From: an uncultured Dehalococcoidia bacterium
GTDB taxonomy: Bacteria > Chloroflexota > Dehalococcoidia > Lucifugimonadales > UBA3495
NCBI GenBank assembly: GCA_958295765.1
Contig: CATQHB010000002.1
Location: 524,424 to 588,423, forward strand
DNA: 64,000 nucleotides
Reading direction: 5' to 3'
Shown one piece after another: positions 41,699-50,714 of the stretch. The first letter of the stretch is position 1. The number at the start of each line of letters is the position of its first letter. The notes under the pieces are model-generated. The model made no database searches, was not told where the DNA came from, and saw only the letters and a list, made by a program, of their open reading frames with translations. The position numbers were made by a program, and so were the translations under genes.

Positions 41699-42472
41699 CT
41701 AGGAAGCCTGGGGTTTCCGGCCCTTGCGGTCCAGGAAGTCCTTGAAGCCCTCTTCCACCGTCAGGCCCCGGAAACGGCCCTGTCGGGAGTTGACCTCGTT
41801 CCAGAACTGTTCCTCTATGGGCTTGCCGGTGTGCTCAAAGAGCATCTGCTTGATGTTGGCGACGCCCTCAATGCGGTTCTTGGCAATGCCGGAGGCCACC
41901 TCGACGGCCTTGTCAATCAGCTCCTCTTTCGGCACCAGGTGGTTCAGCAGGCCGATGCGGTAGGCTTCCTCGGCGAAAACCTCCCGCCCGCTGTAGAGCA
42001 GTTCCTTGGCCCGGGGCCAGCCAATCAGGTTGGGCAGGCTCCAGGTGGCGTTCATCTGGCCGTAGTTGACCGCCAGGAAGCGGAAGCTGGACTTGTCGCA
42101 GCCAATCAGGAAGTCCATTGAGGTTGCCATCACCGTGCCGCCGCCGTAGCAGAGGCCGTTGATGGCGCCGATGATGGGCTTGGGGCTGGACGCCATGCGC
42201 CAGGTATATTCGGCCCGCTCGGCGGCGGAGGCGTCCCGTTCCTCGGCGGACCGCTCCCGGTTCTCGTGAATGTCGGCGCCGGCGGAAAAGGCCCGTTCCC
42301 CGGCTCCGGTGATGACGATGGCTCCCACGTCCTCATCCTGCTCCAGATTGGTCAGGGCCTCGTCCACCTCCCGCACCAGTTGAAGGTTCAGGGCGTTCAG
42401 CACCTCGGGCCGGTTCAGGGTAATAATGGCGACCCGCTGCACCTGGTCAATGTTAATGGTCTCATAGCTCAT
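41699..42472 (-). CDS. Enoyl-CoA hydratase/isomerase family protein
   Basis: 257 residues, crotonase fold. Oxyanion-hole segments are GAGERAFSAGADIHE and KPIIGAINGLCYGGGTVMA; SLPNLIGWPRAKELLYSGREVFAEEAYRIGLLNHLV is the usual second half. The exact acyl-CoA reaction cannot be assigned. ATG 42472 has AGGAGAG upstream. Confidence 0.93.
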   Translation of the reverse strand: MSYETINIDQVQRVAIITLNRPEVLNALNLQLVREVDEALTNLEQDEDVGAIVITGAGERAFSAGADIHENRERSAEERDASAAERAEYTWRMASSPKPIIGAINGLCYGGGTVMATSMDFLIGCDKSSFRFLAVNYGQMNATWSLPNLIGWPRAKELLYSGREVFAEEAYRIGLLNHLVPKEELIDKAVEVASGIAKNRIEGVANIKQMLFEHTGKPIEEQFWNEVNSRQGRFRGLTVEEGFKDFLDRKGRKPQAS

Positions 42473-42773
42473 AGCGGCGTAACTCTCCTATCTCCGGTGT
42501 AACTGCCCCGGCCGCAACGCCGGGGCGCCGAAAGGGGTCGGTTGGCAGGGGTAATGATAAACGCAATGGCGGGGGAAAGTAAAGGAAGGGTGGTTCGACA
42601 AGCTCACCGTGAGCGGACTTTAAGCTCACCGTGAGCGGATTTTGTTCGTGGCGTTGGCTTGGCGCTGGCCCGGAACTCGGTAGCGGAACCGGTTGCAAGC
42701 CGGGGATTTGGTATATAATTCCCGGATGAATAGGCGCAGATTGCTAGGTGTTTGTCCGGGGGTAGGCTGAATA
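42473..42773. other. 301-bp divergent intergenic region
   Basis: Contains a degenerate family C copy (42592-42640, with the CTCACCGTGAGCGGA unit repeated) and, near the HicB-like gene, GGTTGC-N17-TATAAT (42691-42719) as a plausible promoter. Confidence 0.5.
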
Positions 42774-42983
42774 ATGAAAGACTATCACATCAACATTTTC
42801 TACAGCGACGCGGATGGCGGCTATATTGCGGATATTCCCGACTTGAAAGCCTGTTCCGCTTTCGGCAATACCCCGGAGGAGGCGTTGGCGGAAGTGAAGC
42901 AGGCCAAGTCCGCCTGGCTGGAAGCCGCCACCGCCGCCGGCAAGCCCACGCCCCAACCCCGCTACCGCTACGGGGGAAAGTAA
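42774..42983 (+). CDS. HicB-like (UPF0150) small protein, orphan
   Basis: 69 residues with the partial RNase H-like HicB fold: FYSDADGGYIADIPDLKACSAFGNTPEEALAEV. HicB proteins are antitoxins to HicA mRNA interferases, but no hicA is adjacent. The end is close to and convergent with the 562-residue HEPN-motif gene. TATAAT upstream at 42714-42719. It may be a solitary antitoxin or unrelated to toxin control. Confidence 0.8.
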   Translation: MKDYHINIFYSDADGGYIADIPDLKACSAFGNTPEEALAEVKQAKSAWLEAATAAGKPTPQPRYRYGGK

Positions 42984-43000
42984 AGGAAGTTTCCTATGGG

Positions 43001-44689
43001 TCAGACCCTCCGCAACTTCCGCCCAATGCGGACAAGTTCGGGCAAGATGCCAGGTTTGCCACCTATACCGAGGAACTCCTCAACAATGTTCCGAACCTCA
43101 TCGCGACCCCACGACTCGGTCGTTGTGTGTACGGCATCATTTCTGGATTCCCGGAGAGAGTCCAGGGCTTTCGGTAGGGTTTGGGTCAGGAACTCAACGT
43201 CTGCTTCGTCGATTTCACGTTGCGTCAGAAAACGCTTAAAGACTTGGCTATCACGTAACGCCTCAACGCAATCTTTAAGTTCGAAAAAACCCTGACCATT
43301 GGCAAGACGCACCACGCCCCTGAGCGGTTTCTCTAAACGGTCATTCGGCAGATCTTTCGGGATGCCGCCCTCCTCCATAGACACCCAAAGGGAATGGTGG
43401 CAAATAGCTCTGGTGGCCTGACTCAAGCCTTCCAGCATCGTATCCCATGCTACTTCCTCTGACGAATTCCAGATGCCATCCAGAGTTATCAGGCAATCTT
43501 TGGCACGTTTAGGGAGGTCGCCCCAATTCTCTATGCCAAAGACATAGTTCTTCAGCCGGGTTTCCGATGCGGTTCTGGCGTTCTCAGTGGCTTTCCTCTC
43601 TTCTTCCTGCTTTTCTGCGGCGCGCAGTTTCATAAGGTCGCTAGGGCTGAGTTGTGCGCTGGCCCACGCCTTGGCTGCATACCAGAATTCCCCCCAAGTT
43701 AAGAAGTAGCCCTCGTCATTCTTAACGTTCTCGAACCAAACGAAGGTTCCCTGCACCGGGTAATCGCTGTCAGAGAAAGTATAGGGTAACTCCGATGCTT
43801 GGATCAGATAATCGCAATCCTTGACAACCTGAGACCAGCTATCGGTTTGTCCACTTGCCTTGAGCGAGGAAAAAGTTGAGGCTATATCTTGCGGTGAGAT
43901 GTCATCCAAGCCTTTGACCAAGTGGTCTTTCAAAGGAATGATTGTTGCCAGAGGGATGGCAGCGTCGATTTTGGCGGCAATAGATTCGTCGGCAATGTAC
44001 CGCACAGCGGCGTAGTTAGTCTCATACACCGCCTCGGCCATATAATGCAAGGCGTCGGCATAACGGCCTTCACGGTGGCGGACACGACCGAGTTCTGCCA
44101 GAGCTTTAGCCCCTACAGCGTACGTTGACAACAGGAAGGTCTGAGAAAGGTCCCGGTTGAGTATCTCACTGATGCCCATTCCCCGACGGTCCAAATATCT
44201 AATGTGCCTATAGGTTCGCTCAGTTTCCTCCAGGCAAGTAAGGGCAACCTCGTCCAAGCCCCCGCCTTGCCTCAGTTTGATTCTGAACGCCCGGGCGGCA
44301 GCCACGTGCAGAAAAATTATCAAACCCTTGAGCTTGTCCGGGATTATTATATGCCCGGATTCCAGGGATTCTTGAAAATCATCTTCACTAATCACGTCTT
44401 CGTCGGGTTCGTAGGGGACATAGTATTGCTGATACAGATACTCCAGGAGATTCTGAACCAGTCCATCCAGTTCCTCTGAAACATCAGAGCGATTTTCACG
44501 CTTGGGAACATATTTAAGAGGATTGTACAATTCCCAAAACAATCCAATGAGATCGTTGCGACCAGACGCATACGAGAGTAATCCGCTAAAACCCGGATGG
44601 AGGACTTCATCCGGGTCTTCCTTGATGATATTTATTAGCCGATGTCGCATACGCTCCTGACTGATATTGCTTGGTACAATCATATTCAT
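43001..44689 (-). CDS. Large protein with C-terminal HEPN-type R-x4-H motif, unknown function
   Basis: About 562 residues, no recognised full-length family. Features: helical N-terminus; region YADALHYMAEAVYETNYAA resembling a TPR/helical repeat; charged coiled-coil MKLRAAEKQEEERKATENAR; and near the C-terminus LRESRNDAVHTTTESWGRDEVRNIV, where RNDAVH fits the R-polar-x3-H signature of HEPN ribonucleases, with a C-terminal cysteine-poor helical domain. Base composition is AT-richer than neighbours, suggesting transfer. ATG 44689 has GAGG 7 bases upstream. A defence or stress RNase role is inference. Confidence 0.7.
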   Translation of the reverse strand: MNMIVPSNISQERMRHRLINIIKEDPDEVLHPGFSGLLSYASGRNDLIGLFWELYNPLKYVPKRENRSDVSEELDGLVQNLLEYLYQQYYVPYEPDEDVISEDDFQESLESGHIIIPDKLKGLIIFLHVAAARAFRIKLRQGGGLDEVALTCLEETERTYRHIRYLDRRGMGISEILNRDLSQTFLLSTYAVGAKALAELGRVRHREGRYADALHYMAEAVYETNYAAVRYIADESIAAKIDAAIPLATIIPLKDHLVKGLDDISPQDIASTFSSLKASGQTDSWSQVVKDCDYLIQASELPYTFSDSDYPVQGTFVWFENVKNDEGYFLTWGEFWYAAKAWASAQLSPSDLMKLRAAEKQEEERKATENARTASETRLKNYVFGIENWGDLPKRAKDCLITLDGIWNSSEEVAWDTMLEGLSQATRAICHHSLWVSMEEGGIPKDLPNDRLEKPLRGVVRLANGQGFFELKDCVEALRDSQVFKRFLTQREIDEADVEFLTQTLPKALDSLRESRNDAVHTTTESWGRDEVRNIVEEFLGIGGKPGILPELVRIGRKLRRV

Positions 44690-44760
44690 ACCCACACCTC
44701 AGATTTCTTATGATTTATAGTATATGTTCAGGACGTTATATCAAGTCAAGTGACCAAAAC

Positions 44761-44798
44761 CCTAGGCGTGATTACCCTAGGGTATGAATTATCCTAGG
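44761..44798. promoter_or_regulatory. Triple CCTAGG motif upstream of HEPN gene
   Basis: CCTAGG at 44761, 44776 and 44793, two of them inside the palindromic ACCCTAGGGT context. They lie about 75-105 bases before the HEPN-motif gene start and before the divergent MmgE gene, and are the only such cluster noticed in the window. Confidence 0.35.
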
Positions 44799-44879
44799 TT
44801 GCTAAACTCGTACCCTTGTTATTATCCTGTAAGGATCCCTAAACCGGGTAAGTATCCTTAAACCGGGAGCCAATCATCT

Positions 44880-46412
44880 ATGCCCATCCCCCACCCGCTA
44901 ACCCAATTTGCCCTGGAACAAAGCGCCTTTGACGCCCTGCCCCCGGCGGTGGTGGCGGTGGCTAAAGAGATGATGGTCAACGCCGCCGCCGTGGGCCTGG
45001 CCGGGGCGGCCCAGGCCGAGGGCCAGGCCCTTACCCGGTTCGTTCAGGAAATGGGGGGCAATGGCCGCTGCACCATCATCGGCAAGGGGCTGCGTACCTC
45101 TCCGGTCTATGCGGCCCTGGCTAACGGGGTGATGATTCACCTGCTGGATTTTGACGACGAAATAATCCCCTACCGCAGCCACCCGTCCAGCGTCATCTTT
45201 CCGGTGGTGATGGCGCTGGGGGAGATGCACGGCGGCGCCGGCCCGGACGTGCTGGCGGCCTTTGTCCTGGGCTGCGAGGTAATGTCTAAATTGGAGGCCG
45301 CTTTGGGGCCGGATGCCGCCTTTTCCGATACTGCCGGGGTCATCGGTGCCGCCGTAGCCGCCGGCCGGCTGCTGGGTCTGGACGCTGCCGGGTTGGAGCA
45401 GGCGGTCAACCGGGCCGGGGTTGGCGGGGTGGACGGGGTGGTTCGACAAGCTCACCATGAGCGTACCTTGAACCAAACCCATTACGAGCATACCTTGAAC
45501 CAGGCCCACCACGAGCGTACCTTGAATCAGGCCCACCACGAGCATACCTTGAACCAGGCCCACCACGAGCGGGTATCGAACCAGGCTTACCATGAGCGGA
45601 CATCGAATCAGGCGCACCAGGAACCGGTATCGAACGGGCCGGGGACGGCAGCCGGCTTGGCCGGCCCCGGACGGGCCTACCGGCAGGGGCGGGCGGCAAT
45701 GCAGGGCGCAATGGCGGCGCTGCTGAGCCGGCCGGGTCTGGCCGAATCCGGCGGCTTAGCCGAGGGGCGGTCGGCTTGGGACGTTGACCGGATGACCGAT
45801 TTCTGCGCCGGGTTGGGCAATCCCTACGCAATGGTCAACCCCGGCGTTTCCCTGAGACTCTACCCCTGCGCCGCCCCCGCCCATACCGCCATTGACGCCG
45901 CGCTGCAACTGGCCCAGCAGTACCGGATTGACCCGGACGGGATTGCGTCGGTTCAGGTGGCGGTAACGCCGGCGGCCCTGGCGGCGCTGCCCTTTCCGAC
46001 TCCCGGCAACGGCGGGGAGGCCCGGTTCTGCCTCAGCTACATCGTGGCGGCGGCGCTGACCTACGGCCACCCCCTGATTGACAGTTTCACCGATGCGGCG
46101 GCGCAGGATGGCCGGGTCCGGGGGCTGATGGACCGGGTGGCGGTGGAGGCTACGGAAAGGCCGTCCGGGGCAATGCCCTACCCCTGCTCTCTGGCCCTGA
46201 CGCTGCGGGATGGCCGCCAACTGCGCCACCGGGTCGAGGTTGCCCGGGGCCAGCCGGAACTGCCCCTGTCCCCGGAGGAACTGGACGCCAAGTTTCTCTA
46301 CTGCTCCCGCTACATCCTGCCCCCCGACCACATCGAAGAGGCAATCACCCGCCTCCGCGACCTGGAAAACATCGAAAACACCACCGGCCTGTTTTCGGTG
46401 CTGGGGGGGTAG
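44880..46412 (+). CDS. MmgE/PrpD family protein with in-frame expanded repeat
   Basis: 510 residues; relatives run about 440-460. The fold is that of 2-methylcitrate dehydratase/cis-aconitate decarboxylase: VALANGVMIHLLDFDDEII, HPSSVIFPVVMALGE, RLYPCAAPAHTAIDAALQL. Substrate unknown. Between VGGVDG and GTAAGLAGPGRAYRQGRAAM an insert of about 68 residues (45437-45640) holds seven 9-residue units of the type TLNQAHHER, descended from a family C element. It is in frame, so the protein may still be made with a long hydrophilic loop near the active-site region. Confidence 0.88.
   Translation: MPIPHPLTQFALEQSAFDALPPAVVAVAKEMMVNAAAVGLAGAAQAEGQALTRFVQEMGGNGRCTIIGKGLRTSPVYAALANGVMIHLLDFDDEIIPYRSHPSSVIFPVVMALGEMHGGAGPDVLAAFVLGCEVMSKLEAALGPDAAFSDTAGVIGAAVAAGRLLGLDAAGLEQAVNRAGVGGVDGVVRQAHHERTLNQTHYEHTLNQAHHERTLNQAHHEHTLNQAHHERVSNQAYHERTSNQAHQEPVSNGPGTAAGLAGPGRAYRQGRAAMQGAMAALLSRPGLAESGGLAEGRSAWDVDRMTDFCAGLGNPYAMVNPGVSLRLYPCAAPAHTAIDAALQLAQQYRIDPDGIASVQVAVTPAALAALPFPTPGNGGEARFCLSYIVAAALTYGHPLIDSFTDAAAQDGRVRGLMDRVAVEATERPSGAMPYPCSLALTLRDGRQLRHRVEVARGQPELPLSPEELDAKFLYCSRYILPPDHIEEAITRLRDLENIENTTGLFSVLGG
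45437..45640 (+). repeat. 27-bp tandem repeat inside coding sequence, seeded by family C
   Basis: The first unit is a family C right arm (GTTCGACAAGCTCACCATGA). Later units keep the 27-bp period with changes such as CAT for CGT and TAC for CAC. Translated: VRQAHHER, TLNQTHYEH, TLNQAHHER, TLNQAHHEH, TLNQAHHER, VSNQAYHER, TSNQAHQEP. Confidence 0.9.
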
Positions 46413-46472
46413 GGGGGTTGGGGGATGGCGGGTATTCTACCGGTATTCTCAACCTTTATTGGCACTATCTCA

Positions 46473-46594
46473 ACGTAGGGGCGGGTTTGTAACCCGCCCT
46501 GGCTTATGCAAAGGAACCGGTCGGTAAGGGCACACCGGTTTTCCGGTACTCCCTTGCCGTTAAACGTTGGGCGGGTTATAAACCCGCCCCTACC
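46473..46594. repeat. Family B inverted-repeat element
   Basis: Arms GTAGGGGCGGGTTTGTAACC and GTTATAAACCCGCCCCTAC. Fills much of the 334-base gap before prs; the rest is unremarkable apart from the prs promoter. Confidence 0.85.
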
Positions 46595-46703
46595 AGCCGA
46601 CTATCCACCGGGGCCGGTACGGGAATACCAACAGGTGTTGCCCCGGCCCGGGTTTTCCCCCGGAGACGGGGCGGCGCAGCTATCCGCAGACCCTTATTCC
46701 GTG

Positions 46704-46712
46704 TGCTATAAT
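46704..46712 (+). promoter_or_regulatory. Extended -10 promoter of prs
   Basis: TGC-TATAAT at 46704-46712, 35 bases before the start codon. No good -35 is seen, as expected for extended -10 promoters. Confidence 0.5.
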
Positions 46713-46746
46713 TTCCCGGAACATCGGCAAGGGGGTAGTCGGTTTT

Positions 46747-47718
46747 ATGACGTTAAATAAAGGGCCGGTCATTGACGATTTGCGGATATTCAGCGGCAAC
46801 TCCCACCCCGCGCTGGCTCAAGCGGTATGCGATTATCTGGATCTGCCCCTCGGTCAGGCCGAGGTTTTCAAGTTTGCCAACGACAACAGTTTTGTCCGTA
46901 TCCTGGAGAACGTCCGGCAGCGGGACGTTTTTATCGTGCAGCCCACCGGCTCCCCGGTCAACGACAATCTGATGGAACTGCTCATTATGATTGACGCCTG
47001 CAAACGGGCCTCGGCGGGCCGGATAACGGCGGTGATGCCCTATTACGGCTATGGCCGCACCGACAAGAAAGACCAGCCCCGGGTGCCGATTACCGCCCGC
47101 CTGGTGGCCGACCTGCTGACCACCGCCGGCGCCGACCGCCTGCTGACCGTGGACCTCCACGCCGGCCAGATTCAGGGCTTCTTTAACATCCCGGTGGATG
47201 AGCTTACCGCTATGACCCTGATGGCCGACTACTTCCGGGCCAAGGAGATTGACGACCTGGTGGTGGTGGCGGTGGACATCGGCATCAGCAAGCGGGCCAG
47301 GGACGTGGCCGAGTATCTGGACGTGCCTCTGGCGATTATTGAAAAGCGCCGCCTGGACAACGCCGACCATACGGAAACCCTCAACGTCATCGGCGACGTT
47401 AAGGGCAAGGTGGCCCTGACCTTTGACGATGAAATCCTCACCGGCGGCACCACGGTCAACGCCGGCAACGCCCTGCTGGAATCCGGGGTAACCCAGGTTT
47501 ACTGCTGCGCCACCCACCCGGTCTTTGCCCGCCGGGCCTATGAGATTATCGCCGACAGCGCCTTTAAGGAGGTGGTAGTTACCGACACCCTGCCCCTGAT
47601 GACCGAGGGGAATCAGGACAAGCTGAAGGTGCTGTCCATCGCCTCCCTGCTGGGCGAGGCAATCCGCCGCATCCACCGGGGCCAGTCGGTAGGCGAACTG
47701 TTCAACGGCCATAGCTGA
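46747..47718 (+). CDS. prs: Ribose-phosphate pyrophosphokinase
   Basis: 323 residues. Motifs: VQPTGSPVNDNLMELLIMIDACKRASAGRITAVMPYYGYGRTDKK, the divalent-cation and flexible-loop region VDLHAGQIQGFF, and VVAVDIGISKRARDVAEYL. The PRPP loop reads TFDDEILTGGTTVNA rather than the more common DDMIDTAGT, so this is a variant active-site loop. It makes PRPP for nucleotide, histidine and tryptophan synthesis. Confidence 0.93.
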   Translation: MTLNKGPVIDDLRIFSGNSHPALAQAVCDYLDLPLGQAEVFKFANDNSFVRILENVRQRDVFIVQPTGSPVNDNLMELLIMIDACKRASAGRITAVMPYYGYGRTDKKDQPRVPITARLVADLLTTAGADRLLTVDLHAGQIQGFFNIPVDELTAMTLMADYFRAKEIDDLVVVAVDIGISKRARDVAEYLDVPLAIIEKRRLDNADHTETLNVIGDVKGKVALTFDDEILTGGTTVNAGNALLESGVTQVYCCATHPVFARRAYEIIADSAFKEVVVTDTLPLMTEGNQDKLKVLSIASLLGEAIRRIHRGQSVGELFNGHS

Positions 47719-47748
47719 CCGGTAGGGCAAGGTCGGGTAAGGGGAAGG

Positions 47749-47961
47749 CTAAAGCAAATCCCGGAATTCGGGAACGGTCAAACCGGCACGAACGATAATT
47801 GCGCCCATGGTAAAGGCATCTATCGGGTTGTTCCGCGGAATTACCAGGTTAATTTGTCTGTTGGTCATAATTACGTGCTTGCCTTCACGAAGAACCCAAA
47901 ATCCGGCCTTGCCAAAGGCATTGACCGCTTGCTGATGTCTGACGCCGGGACAACGCGGCAT
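47749..47961 (-). CDS. HicA-like toxin (YcfA/mRNA interferase family)
   Basis: 70 residues with the double-stranded RNA-binding-like HicA fold: VNAFGKAGFWVLREGKHVIMTN, then IPRNNPIDAFTMGAIIVRAGLT. The catalytic histidine fits KHVIM. ATG 47961 abuts the stop of the hicB-like gene, so translation is coupled. The N-terminus is a few residues longer than usual. Confidence 0.85.
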   Translation of the reverse strand: MPRCPGVRHQQAVNAFGKAGFWVLREGKHVIMTNRQINLVIPRNNPIDAFTMGAIIVRAGLTVPEFRDLL

Positions 47962-48216
47962 CTAAACCACGGCCTCAGTTTCTACCAGGACTTGACATTC
48001 TTCCATCAAACAGCCTTCACGCCGGATTTCTTCCACCAACTCGGCTTTCCGGGCGGCGGTCTCTTCCGCAAGATAATCCAGGTATTCGGTGATGGCGTCG
48101 CGGATGTTCTCCAACGCTTCGTCGCGGGTATCCCCCTGCGACCAGCAGGCCGGTAGAGCCGGACAGTTGACTGCATAGCCTTCATCCGTCTTGATGAGAA
48201 CAACTTCGTACCGCAT
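47962..48216 (-). CDS. HicB-like antitoxin
   Basis: 84 residues: YEVVLIKTDEGYAVNCPALPACWSQGDTRDEALENIRDAITEYLDYL is the classic HicB N-terminal fold. The C-terminus (EECQVLVETEAVV) lacks a visible helix-turn-helix, so autoregulation is uncertain. ATG 48216 is preceded by GGAGG at the right distance. It is the first gene of a hicB-hicA pair. Confidence 0.88.
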   Translation of the reverse strand: MRYEVVLIKTDEGYAVNCPALPACWSQGDTRDEALENIRDAITEYLDYLAEETAARKAELVEEIRREGCLMEECQVLVETEAVV

Positions 48217-48399
48217 TAAACGCCTCCGGTTTGCCAGACAGCTATTGCTCAATTGCTACTTTGGATAGCATAACACAATGTCGGGGTGAGTGGGGTTTGT
48301 TGATATAATCCACGAAGGGCACGAAGAATCACGAAGGGATTTAGTAGGTTATAATAGAACCTGCTTTCCACCCCATCCTGACCGGAGGCTATGTTTGCT

Positions 48400-49575
48400 A
48401 TGTACGACTTGCTAATCAAGGGCGGCACGGTTATTGACCCGGCCCAGGGCATCAATGGCGCCAATGACGTGGCGATTGAGGACGGCAAGATTGCCCGGGT
48501 CGCTCCCGACATTCCGGCGGAAGAGGCCCGGCGGACGCTGGAGGTCAAGGGCAAAATAGTCGTCCCCGGCCTGATTGACCTGCATACCCATATCTACGAC
48601 GGGGTCAACGGCAACGGGGTGGAGGCCGACATTGGCGGCGTCCGGGCCGGCGTTACCACTATGGTTGACGCCGGAAGTTCCGGCTGCGACACCTACGGCG
48701 GCTTTCCCCGGCACATCATCCCCAACAACGCCACCGAAATCATCCCCTTCCTGCACATCTGCCGTACCGGGCTGGCGACTACCCCGGACATTTTCAGTCC
48801 GGCCAGCATCGACCTGGACAAGACCATCCAGGTGGTGGAGGAGAACCGGGATACGATTTTCGGCATCAAGGCCCGTATGGTGTCCCCGGCCCTGGAAATT
48901 ATGGGTATGGAGATGCCCCGGATGGCGAAACGCGCCGCTAAAGAGGCCGGCGTCAAGCTGATGGTGCATATCGGCGATACGGAGAAACGCTACGATGCCG
49001 GGGTAATCCACCAACTGCTGCCCATCCTGGAGGAGGGCGACATTGTTACGCACCTGTTCACCGCCAACCCCGGCGGGGTGCTTGACGCCGACGGCAAGCT
49101 GGCTCCCGAAGCTAAAGAGGCCCGGGAGCGGGGTGTCTGGCTGGATACCGCCCACGGGCGGATGAACTTCAGCTTTGACGTGGGCCAACGGGTGCTGGAC
49201 CAGGGGCTGCTGCCCCACTGCATCAGCACCGACCTGACCCTCCCCGGCCGCCAGCTTACGGTGCACAGCATGACCGAGATGATGACCCGCTTTCTGGCTC
49301 TGGAGTTCACCCTGGAGCAGGTGGTGGAGATGAGCGCCCTCAACCCGGCCAGGGCGCTGGGGCTGGCCGACCGGCTGGGCGCGCTGAAGCCCGGCCACCA
49401 GGCCGACGTGTCGGTGCTGGAAATCAGGGAAGGCGACTGGGTGGTCTATGACGTGGTAGGCGGCGCCCGCAAAACGGAAAAGGCGGTAGTGCCGGTACTG
49501 ACGGTCAAGAAGGGCCAGGTCTATGAGGCCGGCTGGGGGCCGCGGCCCTGGGGCTGGGAACCGGACGCCGGTTAG
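48400..49575 (+). CDS. Amidohydrolase/deacetylase family metallohydrolase
   Basis: About 391 residues, dihydroorotase-like TIM barrel. Metal ligands: HxH in GLIDLHTHIYDG, a probable carboxylated lysine in GIKARMVS, histidines in LMVHIGD and VTHLFTAN, and the aspartate in CISTDLTLPG. C-terminal beta-sandwich returns with KPGHQADVSVLE. Likely cleaves a cyclic or N-acyl amide. ATG 48400 gives the canonical N-terminus MYDLLIKGG; ATG 48391 is also in frame. TATAAT at 48350-48355. Confidence 0.9.
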   Translation: MYDLLIKGGTVIDPAQGINGANDVAIEDGKIARVAPDIPAEEARRTLEVKGKIVVPGLIDLHTHIYDGVNGNGVEADIGGVRAGVTTMVDAGSSGCDTYGGFPRHIIPNNATEIIPFLHICRTGLATTPDIFSPASIDLDKTIQVVEENRDTIFGIKARMVSPALEIMGMEMPRMAKRAAKEAGVKLMVHIGDTEKRYDAGVIHQLLPILEEGDIVTHLFTANPGGVLDADGKLAPEAKEARERGVWLDTAHGRMNFSFDVGQRVLDQGLLPHCISTDLTLPGRQLTVHSMTEMMTRFLALEFTLEQVVEMSALNPARALGLADRLGALKPGHQADVSVLEIREGDWVVYDVVGGARKTEKAVVPVLTVKKGQVYEAGWGPRPWGWEPDAG

Positions 49576-49721
49576 GGGATGCTGACGGGTCAGACCGCCA
49601 CAAACGTATCAGGCTTTGCATATGAAATTATCCACGAAGGACACGAAGGTTCACGAAGGGTTTTAGAGTTTTATGACCGGGAACTTTCAATGGCGCCGAG
49701 TTTTTAATTTCCTATAGCAAA

Positions 49722-50714
49722 TTAAGAACTTCCCGGCCTCCGGTTTTCACCGGAACGGCGGAGTTTTCCCTGCACGGCACGGCTCAACCGCCGGTATCCC
49801 TGCCGGGCCTTTGCCACCGGCCGGAACCGGGGGCGCATATTGTGGGCAATCAGCGGGGCTACCTGCTGGTTGCCGGCGACCAGGGGCGCTACCCAGCGGC
49901 GTAGTTCCTGCAAGGTGGGCGGCTTTTCCTCCCAGGCCGGCACCAGGGAATCCATCGGCTGCCACCGCTTTTCCCCGGTCAGGCGGGTCATCACCGTACC
50001 GCCGGCTTCCTGCACCGCCAGCGCGCCGGCCAGCATATCCCACATTCGCGGCGCTCCGATGATGGCGTATTGCAGCACCCCGCAAGCGGTCATCGCCAAC
50101 TCGTAGGCGATGCTGCCGGTCGTCCGCAACTCCCCCGGATTTCGCCCCACCGCCTTGCCGAACCGGGTAGTCTGGACAAAGAAACCGGGCAGCCCGATGA
50201 GCCGGTTGCCTACCGGTTTCTCTGACGCATAGACCGCTACCGGCTCGGCGGCGGCGCCGATGGACCGGGTGGCAAAACAGCCGCCACCCCGCCGGCAGTG
50301 CAGCACAAACCCGCCGCCCGGCGTCGGCCAGGGGATATAGAGCGCGGCGGCCACCGGCCGGCCCCGGTACAAAACTCCGATGGATGAGGCGTAAACCGGC
50401 AGGCCATTGAGAAAGTTGGTCGTCCCGTCCAGCGGGTCCAGAACCCAGAGGAAATCCGGCGCCGGCCCCGGCGCGTCCGTCTCCGCCGAGCCTTCCTCGC
50501 CCAGCACGCCGTGGTCGGGAAACTGGCGGGCAATCTCCTTTACCAGGTACTCCTGGGTCGCCTTGTCGGCGGAGGTTACCGGGTCCAGCTGGTTCTTATC
50601 CTTATACTCAATGGATAGCTGGCGGCCAAACTGGCCGGACAAAATCTCCCCGGCGCCCCAGGCCATTTCCAGGGCGGCGGCCTCAATTTCCGATAGTAGC
50701 GTTTCTTGCAGCAT
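49722..50714 (-). CDS. Inositol monophosphatase family protein
   Basis: About 330 residues. Metal motifs: GVLGEEGSAE, the signature WVLDPLDGTTNFLNGLP, and APRMWDMLAGALAVQEAGG. A positively charged C-terminal tail of about 50 residues follows the fold. On the minus strand TATAAT ends six bases before ATG 50714, which fits a leaderless mRNA; there is no Shine-Dalgarno sequence. Substrate could be inositol phosphate, a nucleotide bisphosphate or fructose bisphosphate. Confidence 0.9.
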   Translation of the reverse strand: MLQETLLSEIEAAALEMAWGAGEILSGQFGRQLSIEYKDKNQLDPVTSADKATQEYLVKEIARQFPDHGVLGEEGSAETDAPGPAPDFLWVLDPLDGTTNFLNGLPVYASSIGVLYRGRPVAAALYIPWPTPGGGFVLHCRRGGGCFATRSIGAAAEPVAVYASEKPVGNRLIGLPGFFVQTTRFGKAVGRNPGELRTTGSIAYELAMTACGVLQYAIIGAPRMWDMLAGALAVQEAGGTVMTRLTGEKRWQPMDSLVPAWEEKPPTLQELRRWVAPLVAGNQQVAPLIAHNMRPRFRPVAKARQGYRRLSRAVQGKLRRSGENRRPGSS

